Shown piece after piece: positions 35,461 to 49,311 of a stretch of DNA of 64,000 bases (within the stretch, counting starts at the first letter, position 1; every line of letters begins with the position of its first letter). A program made the position numbers and the translations under genes. Below the pieces are notes generated by a model that saw nothing but the letters and a program-made list of their open reading frames with translations, had not been told where the DNA came from and searched no databases. The stretch is from positions 898,994-962,993 of the forward strand of contig CACRXP010000048.1 in assembly GCA_902702965.1 (NCBI GenBank), given 5' to 3'. The stretch comes from Spirometra erinaceieuropaei. Taxonomy: Eukaryota > Platyhelminthes > Cestoda > Diphyllobothriidea > Diphyllobothriidae.

Positions 35461-38430
35461 TACAGTGAGTGCCCGATATCATGAAATGTTGGCTGAAATT
35501 CTGAAATGCGTTTTCGATTAGGAAGAATTACTTGGTCGCGGTTGTAAAACTGATTATCTTAAGGCATATTCTTATAACATTTCGGACTTTGCTGGATGTC
35601 GGCTTTTAAATCCTCTTGTTTCTAATGTCCTGTAGAATGCGTGCTCGGTAAAAAATGACTACATAACTAGCATGCTTTTTCCTATTGATGTTTGATGGTC
35701 TTGCAAATTCAAATATATTTTATAGAAACCATAAACAAAATATGCTTTCTTTAAACAGTCAATAGACAATCACGTCTTCCTTATATTTTTTCCCCGGTAT
35801 GAATTGAAAGCAAGCATGTACAACAGAATATTTGAAGCCAATAAATTTCGTGACGGCTTTTCAACTGCAGCCCGACTCTGCATAAAATTGCTATCGAATG
35901 AAAGCGCACAGCACTAGGAATTTTTACAGAATAACAGTGCATAAGAGCAAAGACAAGGTTCAAGTCAATGTAAAATCAGATAAGACGTCCACATAAGCGG
36001 CATATAGGAATGAGGAAGACGAAATGTTAACAACAAATCACAGTCAGGGGAAATAGGAGGCGTGAGATTACCAGGGCAATTACAGATTGATCACGTGATA
36101 TAACTGCTTGCACAGGTCTGGTTTCTACTTCCGTATGTAAGCTGCTTCCAAATAACGCAAGGTTCGAGTTGTATGCGCTCGGACAAGAATTCGAAAAGAT
36201 GCTCTCGTGTTGACAACATGATCGTTATCTAACAGGTGTTTCGTTATAGACGAATGGGGGTTTTTTTCCTGTTTTCTTAAAGTTACAACAAAATCTTACG
36301 TCCAACTTGCAGTTGCGCTAATACTAAGGATCTAATATTGACCTATCTTAAGCCTTCCATACAAGAAAATTAGACATTTCTTTACGTTATTAAGGAAATC
36401 TCGGATAGGATTCCTTACATTTTAATATGAACATAGATCACGTCGTGCTATTCAAGAGCAGTGTTTTTGAATGGACAGATATGCCTCCGTATGAATAAAC
36501 ATTTTATTAATCTGCAAATGTTTAACAATTTTAAATGCATTCTAGTACGATTGCAGTCAGATAGCATCTCATAAATGCTCCTGTATCTGGGACCAAATGT
36601 GTTATCAGTGGTTGTTCACAAACTACTTCTCACAGAATCCGATGAAAGCAGACTTAAACTGATTTCGCAATCACGCCTGCCCGTTGATGAGACGATTCCA
36701 TGGCAAAGTGAACTTCATCTCATTCACTACTCCAGGCATTTTTCCTGAGTAGTCCGGTGTCCATATGCGTTGCTATACTTGGGCTAACTTGATCTAATTT
36801 TCCACGGCTGATTACTCCTCACTGGTAGTCAGTATATAATACTTAGTCTTGGCGGGATCCATCTATTATGTGAAGAAATAGGGGAGCAGTTTACGGTGGA
36901 AACAGTCCCTCGTGTAAGCTGCCTTCGCAAACCCTAGGCGTGAATAAATAATGAAGAATTCCAAGAACGTGTCAAAATACGTCAACTCAACTCGCCATGT
37001 AATGCTTGAATAATTAATGATTTGAGAGGTCGTATTCAATTGGATGGTTACGATACTGTATGGATAGACATATAGTAGTTTTCAAAATACCCTATATCTA
37101 TATTAAGGTAAAAGCGCAACCTCCACCAAGGTATAAACCAATTATGCGGTCATTTTACTCAACTCAGTCGTAAATACTCCCATTCAAATGTCAGCATCCC
37201 TGCGTGACTGGACGATGTTGAAATTACAATTCCATCAAGTAACCACTGATACTCAGAGACATATTTCAACATTTCATGCAAGAAGGTCTACTTTGCTCGA
37301 AACTGCGCATTGCATAATGTGGTCAATTTCCAGCGTTCGTCATTGTCAATCCAGTAAAAGCTTACAGTTCCTGATCCAAACTGTCATCGTAGGCGGCGAA
37401 TTCTAAGAGGGTATATAAATGCCCCACTTGAACTGGCCATGAAATGCTCAAAAAATTGTTGACTGCAAGGACCTAAATATTAGAAGTCCTATGCAAAGTG
37501 TAGTTCGATGTTGGCAGGCTAATGTAATTTGATATTGCATTCCTTGTGATATAATTTACATATCCTGTCATTAATGCAACTACTTTATCCACGAAACATA
37601 TGATACTTTTAAAAGATGAAGCGCAATTTTAACTTAATTGCTTTATTATTTCTAAAGCCCTAAAGCTTTAGTACAAGTGAGTAAATCTTGATTGCATATG
37701 AGTAAAAAGCAGGAACATTAGGTTAGAAATAGTTGAATGGTATTTTCTACGATTTCCAGAGGATAATATGGGACATGCAAATTTCAATTAGTTGCAAAAG
37801 TTTAGTCTGACAATTACAGATATATCGGAAATAAAAGCAACTTACATTGCTTTAAATTTCGAAGACATTAACGTGCGAACATCGAGTGAACTCTTCAGGC
37901 CTACAGTAAATATGAACATTTCACCCGAAATTAATCAGTTAGGAGCAAACATCGTATTGGAAACACAATACCGTAGTCAGCATTGATGTCAAATACGGTT
38001 TATAAAATTTCACGAAGAATGCCCAATAGTTCATGAGTGGAATTAATAAGTGTTAACTACGATACTGTATGAATGGGCCTTTCACAGTATTAAAATACTG
38101 CACATTCATTGTAAAGAAAAACACAACATTCATTGGAGTAAGCACTTATTAAGCAACCTTTGTACCAAACTCGGTCGAAATGAGTCCCATTCAAATGTCA
38201 GTACACTAGCATGATTGAAACCTGGTGAATCTAGGCTGCATGCTAGTTAAACATGCAGTGATAACAACAAAAGCTTGCTAAGCAAACACACATTTCAGCA
38301 TATTAGTTAACATTTCATGTATTATGTCGCTATAAAATCAACATTGTAACCGCTACATAATAATGCTTCCTAATTGAAAACACATTTCGGAAATTCGGTC
38401 CACAATTCATGAGAACGGTCACTCACTGTA
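35461..38430. mobile_element. Long (3 kb) TIR element (unit A)
   Basis: It begins TACAGTGAGTGCCCGA and ends CGGTCACTCACTGTA; the inverted match extends about 85 bp. Its left ~330 bp is the sequence that forms both arms of the fold-back element at 3230-4209. No transposase frame is visible in 2970 bp, so it is a non-autonomous or gutted copy, or several nested relatives. It is shared with unit B (59882-62986). Confidence 0.65.
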
Positions 38431-41350
38431 TCTTAACATCGAAGTTAACATTATATGCGACTCCACCTATCCAGTTGCTGACTACTTCATATTTCCCCAC
38501 TAATAATGTTGTCAAGAAACTTGTTATGTTATAATCTGCAAAATCTTACATTTGAATTTTCTTTACTGAAGGCCTCTTTTTGATGGCGTATATTATAGAA
38601 AGTAAAAATGCGTCGTTGGCCTAAATTAAGACAGATTTTCTGTGGGCCATGGGTCTAACATAATTGAGAATGTTTTGCAAATAGTTAATATTTGCCTCTA
38701 AAATGACCGAGATTGGTCTACATCGGAGTCCGATGGGTGTTATCGGAAATGTACACCTGTATGTCATGGCCACACACTCAAGTTATCAATATTGAAGTCC
38801 GGTTTTCAGGCCTAACTGCAGGCACATGCCGCGAAAATCGTGATCCGTGCCGTTCCTCATATTATAGTTCTTGTGTAACATACCGGTCAGAGTAACTTAT
38901 TGACCAGCAGATGTGGTGGTACGTCTAGGTGGGGATTTTTGTCCTGTCAACTATCTGCGTCCTCTGCCACCGCCGGTCATCTTGCCTCTTTGGTAACATC
39001 GGTTCCAAGTTGGCGGAAGTCGAGGCTGCGGTAGAACCTGCACTCGCATTCTAAAAACTGCCTCAAATGCTAGTTACTGTTCCTGTACTCATCCTGCTGT
39101 GGATCACACGCTGAACATCGTCGTCAGTGTCGGTGGAATCGGTCATAATACTCAGCACATTTGCAGTAAGATACGCCTAGAATATATGGAAGGTAAAATC
39201 TCCTGATGCATACGATTTTCGCAGAATAAAGATGACGCATGTTGCGGTTTGATGTTAGTGCCGATAAAGACAACGTGAAGTTATTACACAATTCTGATTT
39301 CTGACTCATGATCAATATTCCAACTTTGTTTGAACCATTCAGAGGGAAATTAAGAAGCACCTCTCAGATTGAGTTATCATGCGAATTTCGAAATAAGTCA
39401 ACTGGATTTGTATTAAGCTGTAAATCATTTATAAAGATTCGAATTAACGAGGTGTTATGGCTCCTGAGTACCCGCCAGCAATTTTTTTGTTGACGCTGAG
39501 AGACAAAGTTGAGTGATAATATTTTAGTGCATTGTTCGTCAATTAAACGGTCACTGACCAGCATATTTTTAACTGAGTCTTACACAGCATGTCTACGCAG
39601 ACGCTCTGCTCCTGAAGGGTTGGATAAAGTTTAGTGAGACCACAAAGTTAAAAATTTGTTATTTTGTCCTTAGAGCTATGCAACGCAGGATCTACTGTAG
39701 GTGAGCCAACTCATGAAATGTCGACATAAATTCCGAATGCATTTTCAATTCGAAAAGATGAATTAATTAAGGTTGTTAAACTAATCAGTCTGCAGCATAA
39801 AGCACGTCTGGCTCCAATGTTATACTCGAAGCAAGAGTATAATTCGCTTTTCAAATACTTTTCAAGATCCAGAATAATTTTAAACCTGCTCTATTCGTAC
39901 GGTTGGATTTAAGTTTTCCAACATACAAGCAGTATATTTTCATCAAACGGAAAGCCGCACATTTCCATATGATAATTAAGTGGGGCATATAGTGTTAATA
40001 CAATTTAACAGTGAATTTAAGCCATATTGTTAATTTACATACCACATTTGTAAATGCATAGACATGCCGATTTATGAACGGCCATTTCAAGGTATTTAAA
40101 ATTCCACCAATTAGAAAATTTGTTAAGCAGTTATTATGTTTTTGAGGAAAACTCAGATACGGTTCCTAACATTTTACGGTGAATATAGATCATGTCCGGC
40201 TATTCAAAACAGCTTTATTGTATGGATTGTTATGTGAGTGTATAAATGGACATTTTTTCAATCATAAAATGTCTAACGATTGAACACATATTCTAATCCG
40301 ACAGGTATTCCACTAACTCTCAAATAAACTCGGTCAGAAAGAGCCCCCACTCAAATGTCATTAACCAAACGTGCCTGGACCATGTTGTAATTATGCTGCA
40401 TGCTTATTAAACATACAGTGTTAACAAAAAATCCTTGGTAATCAAAGACGTATTTCAGCAAATTAATTAACTTTGCATGGATTATGCCGCAAGATAATCA
40501 ATTTTGCAACCACCCTTGGTGCTCCATCCTACCTGAAAACGCATTTAGAATTACAACTAAAGTTTCGCGAGATTACTCACTCCCTGTATTTCAACATCAA
40601 AGTTAACGCAACATGAGACGCCATACATCCGGTTGCTGTGTACTTCGTATTTCCCAATTAATGAGGTTAAACACTGAGTGTTTCTGTTCTAATTGCAGTG
40701 TGCGTCCCTAAAATGACCGCCGTAGATGCATTATACTAAAATGTGTATAGATCGACGTCCCGCGGGTGTTATCGGAACTGTGCACCTGCATGTCATGGAC
40801 ACACATTAAAGTTATCAACATTGAGGTTTTGTTCTCAGGCCTAACTACAAGCGCATGCCGCGCCAATCGGGGTCCATGCCGATCCTCATATTGTATTTCT
40901 TGTGTAAAATTCCTGTCAGAGTATGTTACTGACCAGCTGATATGGTGGAACATCTAGCTGTTGGTTTGGCCCTGTCAACTATCAGCGTCCTCCGCCACCT
41001 CCGGTCGTCTTACCATTTTAATGATCCCGGATACAGGTAAGGAAAACGGCGAGGATGCAGTAGATGCTAAAACTAAAACCTGCCTCTATTGCAAGTTTCA
41101 GTTCCTGCTGTCGTCCAGCTGTGAATCACGCTGTAGCAACGACGATCAAATTGGTATCAATACTCATTACATTTACGGTACAGTTAGCATCAATGCTATG
41201 AAAGGAAACATCTCGTCATGCTGACATATTTTGCAAAATCAAGATGTCGTCTGTTGGGGATGAAGTCAATGTAGAATTCTGAATTATACGCTTGATCAAA
41301 ATTTCAAATTTATTCGAACCATACAGATGTAAATTAAAAAACACCCTTCA
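38170..41350. repeat. Local direct repeat inside unit A
   Basis: Bases 38170-39420 match 40320-41350, including GGTGTTATCGGAA...GTGCACCTG, AGGCCTAACT and TCTGCCACCGCCGGTC-like text near 38975 and 40995. The second copy is more diverged than the unit A to unit B comparison, so this local duplication is older than the large one. Bases 39060-39660 have no counterpart in unit B. Confidence 0.65.
39698..40588. mobile_element. Degenerate TIR element (unit A)
   Basis: The left end TAGGTGAGCCAACTCATGAAATG and the right end AAGTTTCGCGAGATTACTCAC to CCCTGTA match the family. It is 891 bp and non-coding. The start of the unit B version is at 63651 and runs out of the window. Confidence 0.55.
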
Positions 41351-41995
41351 GGTATACTTAAATTATGATATTTTAGTGTTGAGGAACAGTTGTGAAGAGC
41401 TCTCAGATGAGCATGTCTTCGGACACAGTGTTACCGAATGTTATCTCTTTACAAGAGGGAATTAGGCCCAACTAATTTAGCGTTCTGATAACACTCCACG
41501 TAGTTTCTCTAGGACCATTTCATGAATATTTCTCAGGACGTATAAGGCCTAGTCCACATTCACTGAAGCAACTTATGAAACCTGAATTGTATTGAGAGGT
41601 GTATGCATTTTATCACAGTGAGACTATAAAATATGTAGACTATAACCTCGAAAAACAGATGAAGGCATTTTTGGGACTCAGAATTATTCGGGACAGCGAA
41701 AGTTCTTAAAGTCTGTATTTATCCCGTCATTGAGGAAGAGATTTGAACAAGATCTAAATGACCACTCCATGGGTGCTCGAAGAAGTACATTTGATCGTAG
41801 TTTCTTATAAATAATTTTAAAGCTAAAAAGTGATCAGGAAAGTTTTTAAAATTTAGCTTACGCATACACTCAGCTTTTACGAAGTGTGATCTTTGTACGC
41901 AGTAACAAAGAAGCCAAGTCGAAAACCACCGTCGTAACATGCCTGACATATATGTGGCTTTAGGCTGCGTATGACATTTATTAATATTCGGCATA

Positions 41996-42905
41996 TAGTA
42001 GATTGACTAGCTCATGAAATATCAACCGAAATTCCATATGCGTTTTCTTTTCGAAAAGATTAATTAAGAAGTGCTGTAAAACTAATTCCCTTGCAACATA
42101 ACTTTCCAATAAATCGGTCACCTCGGCAAGAATTTCGATGCAAAATTCATAGAATTATATTTAGCAAAAATATTTACCGAAACCCTTATTTTGTTTATTC
42201 GGTGGGACATTACGTATGCATTACATTTTATCCTCAAACAATGAGTACCATTTGATCTATATATAAACCCTCGAACGAAGGTCTAATTCAATGTTTAGTA
42301 CTTCCCGTTCACCGAATAATTTAAAGTCGACCTGCCGTTAAATACGCACTAAGTGTTTCCAAACTGCAAGCTGTACATTTTTTCCGCATACTTAAATTAT
42401 AAACTTCCGGACTGTGTTATTGGGAGACTGTATGAGGTTGATAAATTAAGGCAAAGGATTGAAGACATAGAATTGACTTTACAAGTGATACTGGTAAATG
42501 CAGAGACATGCAGTTTTGTGAACGTCCATTTCACGGCGTTTTAAACCCTCACAACAATGGATTTTTTATTATCGTGTGATAGCCTTCATTTAAGTACGAA
42601 GTTTGATGAAGACGTCATTGTGTACCGCATGAGGAACAGAATAAATATTCCTACACATATTTTCTATGACATGTTATTGAATTTATAGGGGCATAGAAAA
42701 TCCATGTAATAAATGATGCTATTAGGTAGTCATTTTTGCGGCGTATAGTTTTTTTATGCGGTCGGAAATGTGTTCGGTCGAAAGCCAGCTTCCCGCCATT
42801 AGTGATCTCGTAAAGAATTTACAGTCCCTCTTAATTAATATGCTTGAAACGAAAACGCATTTCTGAATTTTGTTTGACATTCCATGAGTCGATTCACCTG
42901 TTGTA
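41996..42905. mobile_element. Degenerate TIR element (unit B)
   Basis: Counterpart of 1491-2400, with the same ends and an equivalent non-coding interior. Confidence 0.6.
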
Positions 42906-43716
42906 CATAATCTGTTTGAGTTGGAAATGAATTCCACAATTTTTGCCACCACCCAATTACATTGCTTACTGATCGTAACGACCATGACGGCTAAAACTGT
43001 AGGACGGTGTACGTTAGGGTAGAATAGATTTGACTATTTGAGAACTCCTGACTGCTCCCCTAATTTTCGCCGTCACGTGTACAGGCATTCATGAATGCTA
43101 GATCAGTGCTGAGTTTACGCACAGTGTGTGATCTGCGGTGCTTTCGTATGCACCACGAACACCGTGGCCGTCTTAATCGATACCAAACGCGCGTCTCTTC
43201 TGCAGTCAGAGGTAGGGGTGACAACTCGTATTCTTTTGTGCGCGGTATTTTTACTGTAAGATTGACCTCTCTGGCAGGTCAGAGCGTCTGACATGGCGCA
43301 CAGCCCAGCCGCAAGGACTCTGAGAGGCATTGCAGCTGGGCGCGTACTTTTCAGCGCCGATATCCCCTGAGAGAGCTAGTTACACCCGCCCACCCGACTC
43401 CGCTATTCAAGGCGCTCAAAACACACAAAATGAGGGCTCTTGAAACTTAATGTTGCCTTGGAGCGAAATGACTGCCCGCTGGAGGCGGTCACAAAGCACA
43501 ATTTCAGCTAAGCACTGATCAACTGGAGATTGGCTACGCAATTACTAGAGACACTGACAATCGCATAGGGGAAACATTGCGACTGCAATTATCGTACGGG
43601 GCGTAGAGATGGATTTTCTGAGACGATATCTTAATCAGGCTCTTTCTTCTGCTTTGAAGCAATATATATTTGGGGAATAATCTAAACAAATCCTATTATG
43701 AACGAGAATGTAATTC

Positions 43717-43718
43717 TA
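43717..43718. other. Empty TA target site of the fold-back element
   Basis: A single TA lies between flanks (GAACGAGAATGTAA on the left, GATGTGGTTT to the right) that surround the insertion at 3230-4209 in unit A. Confidence 0.85.
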
Positions 43719-43767
43719 TTTTGCGTAAGATGTGGTTTGCTAGCGCCATCTGATGGACACAATACAG

Positions 43768-43862
43768 TTAGGGTAGAGGTGTAAGTTAGGGGTTAGGGTT
43801 AGGAGATATGGCTATGGGTTTGATTTAGAAGTTATGGTTAGGTGTCATGATTAGGAGTTAGG
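43768..43862 (+). repeat. TTAGGG-like tract (unit B)
   Basis: Counterpart of 4262-4350, with clearer GTTAGGG units. Being inside the repeated unit, it is not a chromosome end. Confidence 0.55.
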
Positions 43863-45074
43863 GCTATTCCTTAAATTGCTTCTATACAACTGCTTACATT
43901 AGTTACATGAGTAAATGTCTATCCAAAGAACACAGAAACACATTCTGACACAGTTGATAAAGGGTGAAGTAAAAAGCCTAAATGGTGCAATCGCCGCACA
44001 CATGATTGTTCCCAGGCACCGTTTAGACCACAGAGGAATTTCCCGTCATACTTGCACTGTCTCACCAAATTGATGTAAGTTACTTGGACAGCGTCTGGCA
44101 GCAAAAAAAGGTCACATTCATAAAGCAATGAAAGCCGGTCTCATACGCACAGAAGAATCAGGTACAAGCTCCTCCACGTCTGCAGTGGTCAAAGGTCGGT
44201 TAACAGAATGCACGGCTCCGCGACCTCTCTCGCCCGCCGTATCATCCATGGCATACGTCTAATTCAGCTTAGGATTAAGTCGAGAGTTAAGCTAAGAACA
44301 TACCGAAAGTACGCTTCCTGGTATTAAGCGAAATGCCGCTTACGTTTCAGAGACGATGAGATGGTAATTGTTCACGTCTCTTACCAGTATCAGCGAATGC
44401 ATCTAGCGAGATTTAAGACTGTTTCCGATGAGGTCCAAGAAAAATAAGAAGAATAACATACGTATAGAGAATACGCTGGTAATATTTCATGTAAACCTGC
44501 CATATAAGCGCTCCAACAAATCTTTGCGTAAACCCCTAACATGAATCAACTCCACAAATCTTAGAAAATGATTTCTGAAATCTCATGGCAAATGTAGACT
44601 TCTGCCCAAAGATGTTTCCTTCCACGGCATATTTAATGGTAAAATGTTGTTAGGGGATCTGCTGGTGTAAGTGGTTTTAGTTGTTTTAGTTCTCTTGACA
44701 AATATTTACAAAAGGGCTGTAAGTGCTTAATTAGGGAATATGCATCCAGCTACTGCTTTCGGCATGCCAATGGCTTTGTCACGCAATTTACCGTTTCAGT
44801 CAAAATCGTGTTTTATAACTGATAGGACAACACCCGAAAAAAAATTCTTACAAGCACAAAATTCACTAAGCAGCCCTATCATCCACACTGAGAAATTGGC
44901 CACTATTATCACGTCAAATGTGCTCTTAATACATTTGTTTAATCTGCTCTGTTTCATCTTTACGATTCATGCGACGTATACCGCTTATCGGTTTTTCATG
45001 AATTAAACATACAACCTTTAACTGTCTCTAAGTAAAATTGCACAATTTTCGCGATAAGCATAACGCATTCCAAA

Positions 45075-46180
45075 TTGACAGATATTGGTATTAGCAGGGT
45101 TGGTGACCTCTCGCAAAAACAGCCTTTTGAAAAATAAACAGAAGCTAAGTGGCTGTCATCAAGTGCCCCATCAAAATATACAATATAATTTGTCTCTTAT
45201 CAAAATATTTGATCTAGGCACCCACGTTTGGAGTAACGCACCTAAAACATCGACGGCATATTTCTAAATAAATCAGATACGCACGCTCCTTCCATCCCTA
45301 GGAGTATTAAATCATGCCTTAAACATGCCCTTCCAAATTACTCTAAATATACTAATTATCACGAACTGTTCTTCTCCTTGGCTGATGATTGCATATGCAA
45401 TCCTAAAAATGTAGCCATCAGCAAATGACCAGGAGTTTAATCGACAAGAAAATGAGGTGGCCGTAAACACGAGAAGGACTGCCCTGCCATGCTCAATACC
45501 TGCGTACCCAGTGGGATCGGCTGGACGTTCTCCAGAGAGGAACCCGGTGCCGGAGTACTGTCAGCGTACACAAGGCTACAAGTCCATGATTTGCCAAATC
45601 TGGGCATAGGAGATGCAAAATACCTTAGAGCCTAATTTAGTCTTCTCTTGGATGAGTGACCTCTCGAAGAACACGCGTTTGAAAAATAATCAGAAGAAAA
45701 GTGGCAATCACCGAAACTCTCATCAAAGTTTGCAATACATTTTTACTTTAATTAAAATAATTGGACATATACACACATTTAAAGCGACGATCCTGAGACG
45801 GTAACCGGATATTTCTTAATAAATCTGAAGCGCACGCTCCTACTGTACCTTGGCGTATTGAATCATACCTTAAATCGTCCATCCAAATAATTGCGATATA
45901 CCGATATTTACGAACTGCTTCTTTACTAAGCTTGATGATTATATTTTCAATCCTTAAATTCTGCCATCCTTTAATTATCAGGATTTAAACCGACAAAATG
46001 AAAACGGAGGTCAGAAACAAGTGGAGGACTGCCCAGTGCTGCTCAAGACCTGTATATCATGCGGAATCGCACGGACATCCTCCGGAGGGGAATCAGGCGC
46101 CGGAGTATTGTCTGCGTACACCAGGCTAAGTGTAGTCATACGAGACGTGACAAAAAGGTTAGGCCAGATGGAATTCATAA
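45075..46180. repeat. 553-bp tandem duplication in unit B
   Basis: The two copies are aligned by TGACCTCTCG at 45104 and 45657, then TTTGAAAAATAA-CAGAAG, GCACGCTCCT and CGGAGTA-TGTC. They are diverged from each other. Unit A has one hybrid copy (18760-19260). Confidence 0.7.
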
Positions 46181-47616
46181 AGAGCGGAATATAGGCTGGG
46201 TCGTCACCCTTCGAAAGGCCGTGTAACTAGTCAGTCATCGAATGAGAGACGCTGCCTAAATTTTAATCCAGACAACTACTTGTTGAAGCGTGTAACCTGA
46301 AATCTTGACTACATATTTCGAAGCCACAACTATGCCCTGGAGTACTGAACCCATTCAAATAAATCTTTTATGCTGGTGTTTACGGGTCACTTTTCCCTTG
46401 GCTTGAAAATTAGCTTTCCAATGTTAAAAATGTCGAAATCAATTTGTTTAGGTGAAAAACAACAAGATTCGCAGCGTCTATTTCCTACCGGCACGTTTTC
46501 ATTAAACCTGATCATAATCCGCCTCCGAAAAACTGCACTTTGATTGGATATTCTCGTACTATGACCTATGACAAAGCGTAAGAATGGTAACTTGGGTTAG
46601 GAGCTTCAGAATACCTGCATATGCTGTTCTCATATACGCTATTTCATTTCAGTCAAACAAGCTTTACTCGACGCCTAGACTTACAGTTTTCAAATAGGAG
46701 TAAAGGAAACCAGAGATGTTCCATCTCAACATGTTATTCTCTGAATTGTCGACATTAAGTCCAATCGAAACTAATAGTGATCTTACAGCGCATTGACCGA
46801 GGGTGTAACTGTCTGGGAAACGCAACCCGTCACCAGGCCGTTTCAGCAATACCATGCCCTTAGTCTTCGCATCAAGAAGGTGGGACTGCATATTCATATT
46901 TATCTAAGCATCCGGTGCACATGACTCAAATACGTTCTAAAAGTCTGCATTTCCTACGAGAGCGCATCATTTTTGTGAAAACCCAGGGTGTGTTTACACA
47001 TCCGGATGCAAATAATCGTCCTAACAACCGCCTGCGCCCTCTTCCGCCTGCGGTCTTTGTGATACTTTTGTTACACCGAACACAGGTCGAGTGTGGAGAA
47101 GAGATTGCGGTAAATTCCAAGCCAGTTTCACTTCCATGATAAAGGAACTCAAAAGCAAGTCACTGTTGCTGCTTCCAACCTGCTGTGGACATCGTCGTTA
47201 ACAACGATTATTGAACAGTTCTGTGTGCGCAAATGAGGAGCGATGCTTTATAATTGATACAAGCGGGCCGAAATCTATGACTTACAAGAATGCCAACTAA
47301 GGGGTAATGCGGTTCCCCAGAGATGATAGTGGATAAGCCTTCAATGTTGGCTTTACGCACTACTACCCAATTGGGATCTGAGTCGCTCTTGGCATTTTTT
47401 CGTTCTCTCTGCATATTCTACACCATGCTTAGATCGGAGCTAACGACAAGACGATTTTCGACCGCATTGTCGCTTCTGGGATGCACAGGGATATCAAAGC
47501 ATTAATACAACCGTGTCTCGGCTATCAACGAAACAAGGCTCAGCGACAGAACAAAGTCCGCGTCGGAATCTTTACTTAACCTGATCCCAGACTCGACAGG
47601 ATCCAAATAGGTATGT

Positions 47617-48579
47617 TAGACAAGGTGAACCTAGTCAAGAAACGTCAACTGCAATTCGGAAATGCATTTCCGTTTTAAAAAGATTAATTAAGTGGTCACA
47701 AAAGGAATGATCATGCAGCAAAATTCAAGGATGAATCAGATACCTCAGGATACCTTCTTCTGAACGACTGCATGCACGAATTACTTCCAGCAAAAAACGA
47801 TTACTTTGGTATCATACAATTTTCTCATTGATTCTCGATGCCCACGAAAATGCAGTCATAATTCATGAAAACAATGTGTAGAAGTATTCATTCTTTGCTA
47901 ATTCTTTGGGAAATTACGCCTTCATCCAATTGTATATTCGACGGAAGTGAATAATTCGCTTTTAATAACTTTTATAATTTCGAATATTATTGAAGCCCAC
48001 TTACTGTTATAATTGCATGCGGGGTTTCAAGAGCACAAGCCGTGTTATTTTCGTGTACGAAACTGCCTATATTTTTCTTAGGGTATTCAAATGAGATTAT
48101 ATGCGCCTCAATAAATTAAGCCGTGAATTTGACGAATATTGTCAACTTTACATCCCACATTAGTAAATGCAGATTCATTACGTTGTATGAACGTCCACTT
48201 CACGGTATTAAAAAATCTCACAAACAAAAGCTTATCAAAATCGCATCGAGCTCGTTTTTTGAATATAGAATTAAAAGTAGACGCAATTTCCTAGCGCATA
48301 GGTAAAGGAATTTATAGGTTCATAAATTTTGTGCATGCAATATAATTGAAATTTTAATAACATCGAGAGTAAAAGAGAAAGTTGAATGCTGCCTAAATAG
48401 TCAATTTTTACCAGCATTGTTCTTTCATGCAATCGAAAATACGTTAATTCGAAAGAAGACACCCGAAGGTAAATTGATCATTATATAATTATGCTAGATG
48501 GTGGTGAAAATGACAACCATTTTTAATTAATCTTTTTCAAATTTCCACCGACATTTTATGAGTCAGCCATATTAATGTA
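47617..48579. mobile_element. Degenerate TIR element (unit B)
   Basis: Counterpart of 20788-21718, with family ends and a non-coding interior. Confidence 0.55.
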
Positions 48580-49311
48580 GGTTCCTTGGCTGTGTCCAAC
48601 TGTTTCTCCTGTCTCCTCACCTGTGTGGAACTTTTCAGTAGGTGGTTATAAGGTTCGCCGTTATGGTTGTCTCTCAGTGCAAAAAGACGTTCAAAATGTA
48701 ACGCAGAACTGGAGAGGTCGTCATGTGCTGATGTCCCGGACACTTCTCCGGTCAAGACTCGTAGTGCTCATCTACCTCACCATCCTCTATTTTCCATCTT
48801 GCATATTCCCTTTTTCGCAATTTCCGCCGACATCGACTTCAACCTTCTTATCAATGCCAAGGACAAAATCAGAATTGCAATCCGCCTCTTACTTTTTCTT
48901 TTTATGTAACACCCGCAGTGGGCATCGCTTTCATTTCTCTGACCGTCGATTGCTCATTTTTTGGACTTCCAAATATTCTTCCGTGTCGTTTTAGCACGCC
49001 TTCTGTGCTCGGCGGTACAGCTGCGAGGTGTCAGACTAACTTGGCTTTACCTTTACTGGTTGTTTTGATGAACAGACAGAGAGTCGTGCTGCACCGCACA
49101 TTTTTCGACCATTACCCTTATCTGCGACTATCTGTGATGATGGGTTCGAGTGAGAATACAAAATGGCGGGCCAGAAACTTTCTTGTTCCAGTGATCGCAT
49201 CTTTGTGTTATGGTAACGGACCCATTGTACTTTCGTCATAGAGCGGGTGTTCTAGAAGTTCAGGCCGTTTGGGACATTATTATTTATATGTACACAATTG
49301 ACAATTTACGG

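Larger units (their letters stand above)
29519..39060. repeat. Unit A block 3 of the segmental duplication
   Basis: This block is collinear with 53705-63610. Anchors include 30540-30860 matching 55370-55690, 31090-31980 matching 55930-56810, 34900-35120 matching 59310-59540, and 38690-39050 matching 63240-63600. Differences are the SINE cluster in unit B (53880-54627), the extra tandem copy in unit A (32949-33530) and many small indels. Confidence 0.85.
41450..44250. repeat. Unit B block 1 of the segmental duplication
   Basis: This is the second copy of 930-4730 without the fold-back element. It joins directly at ~44250 to sequence that in unit A lies 13.2 kb further on (17941). No conserved gene frame was found. 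Confidence 0.85.
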
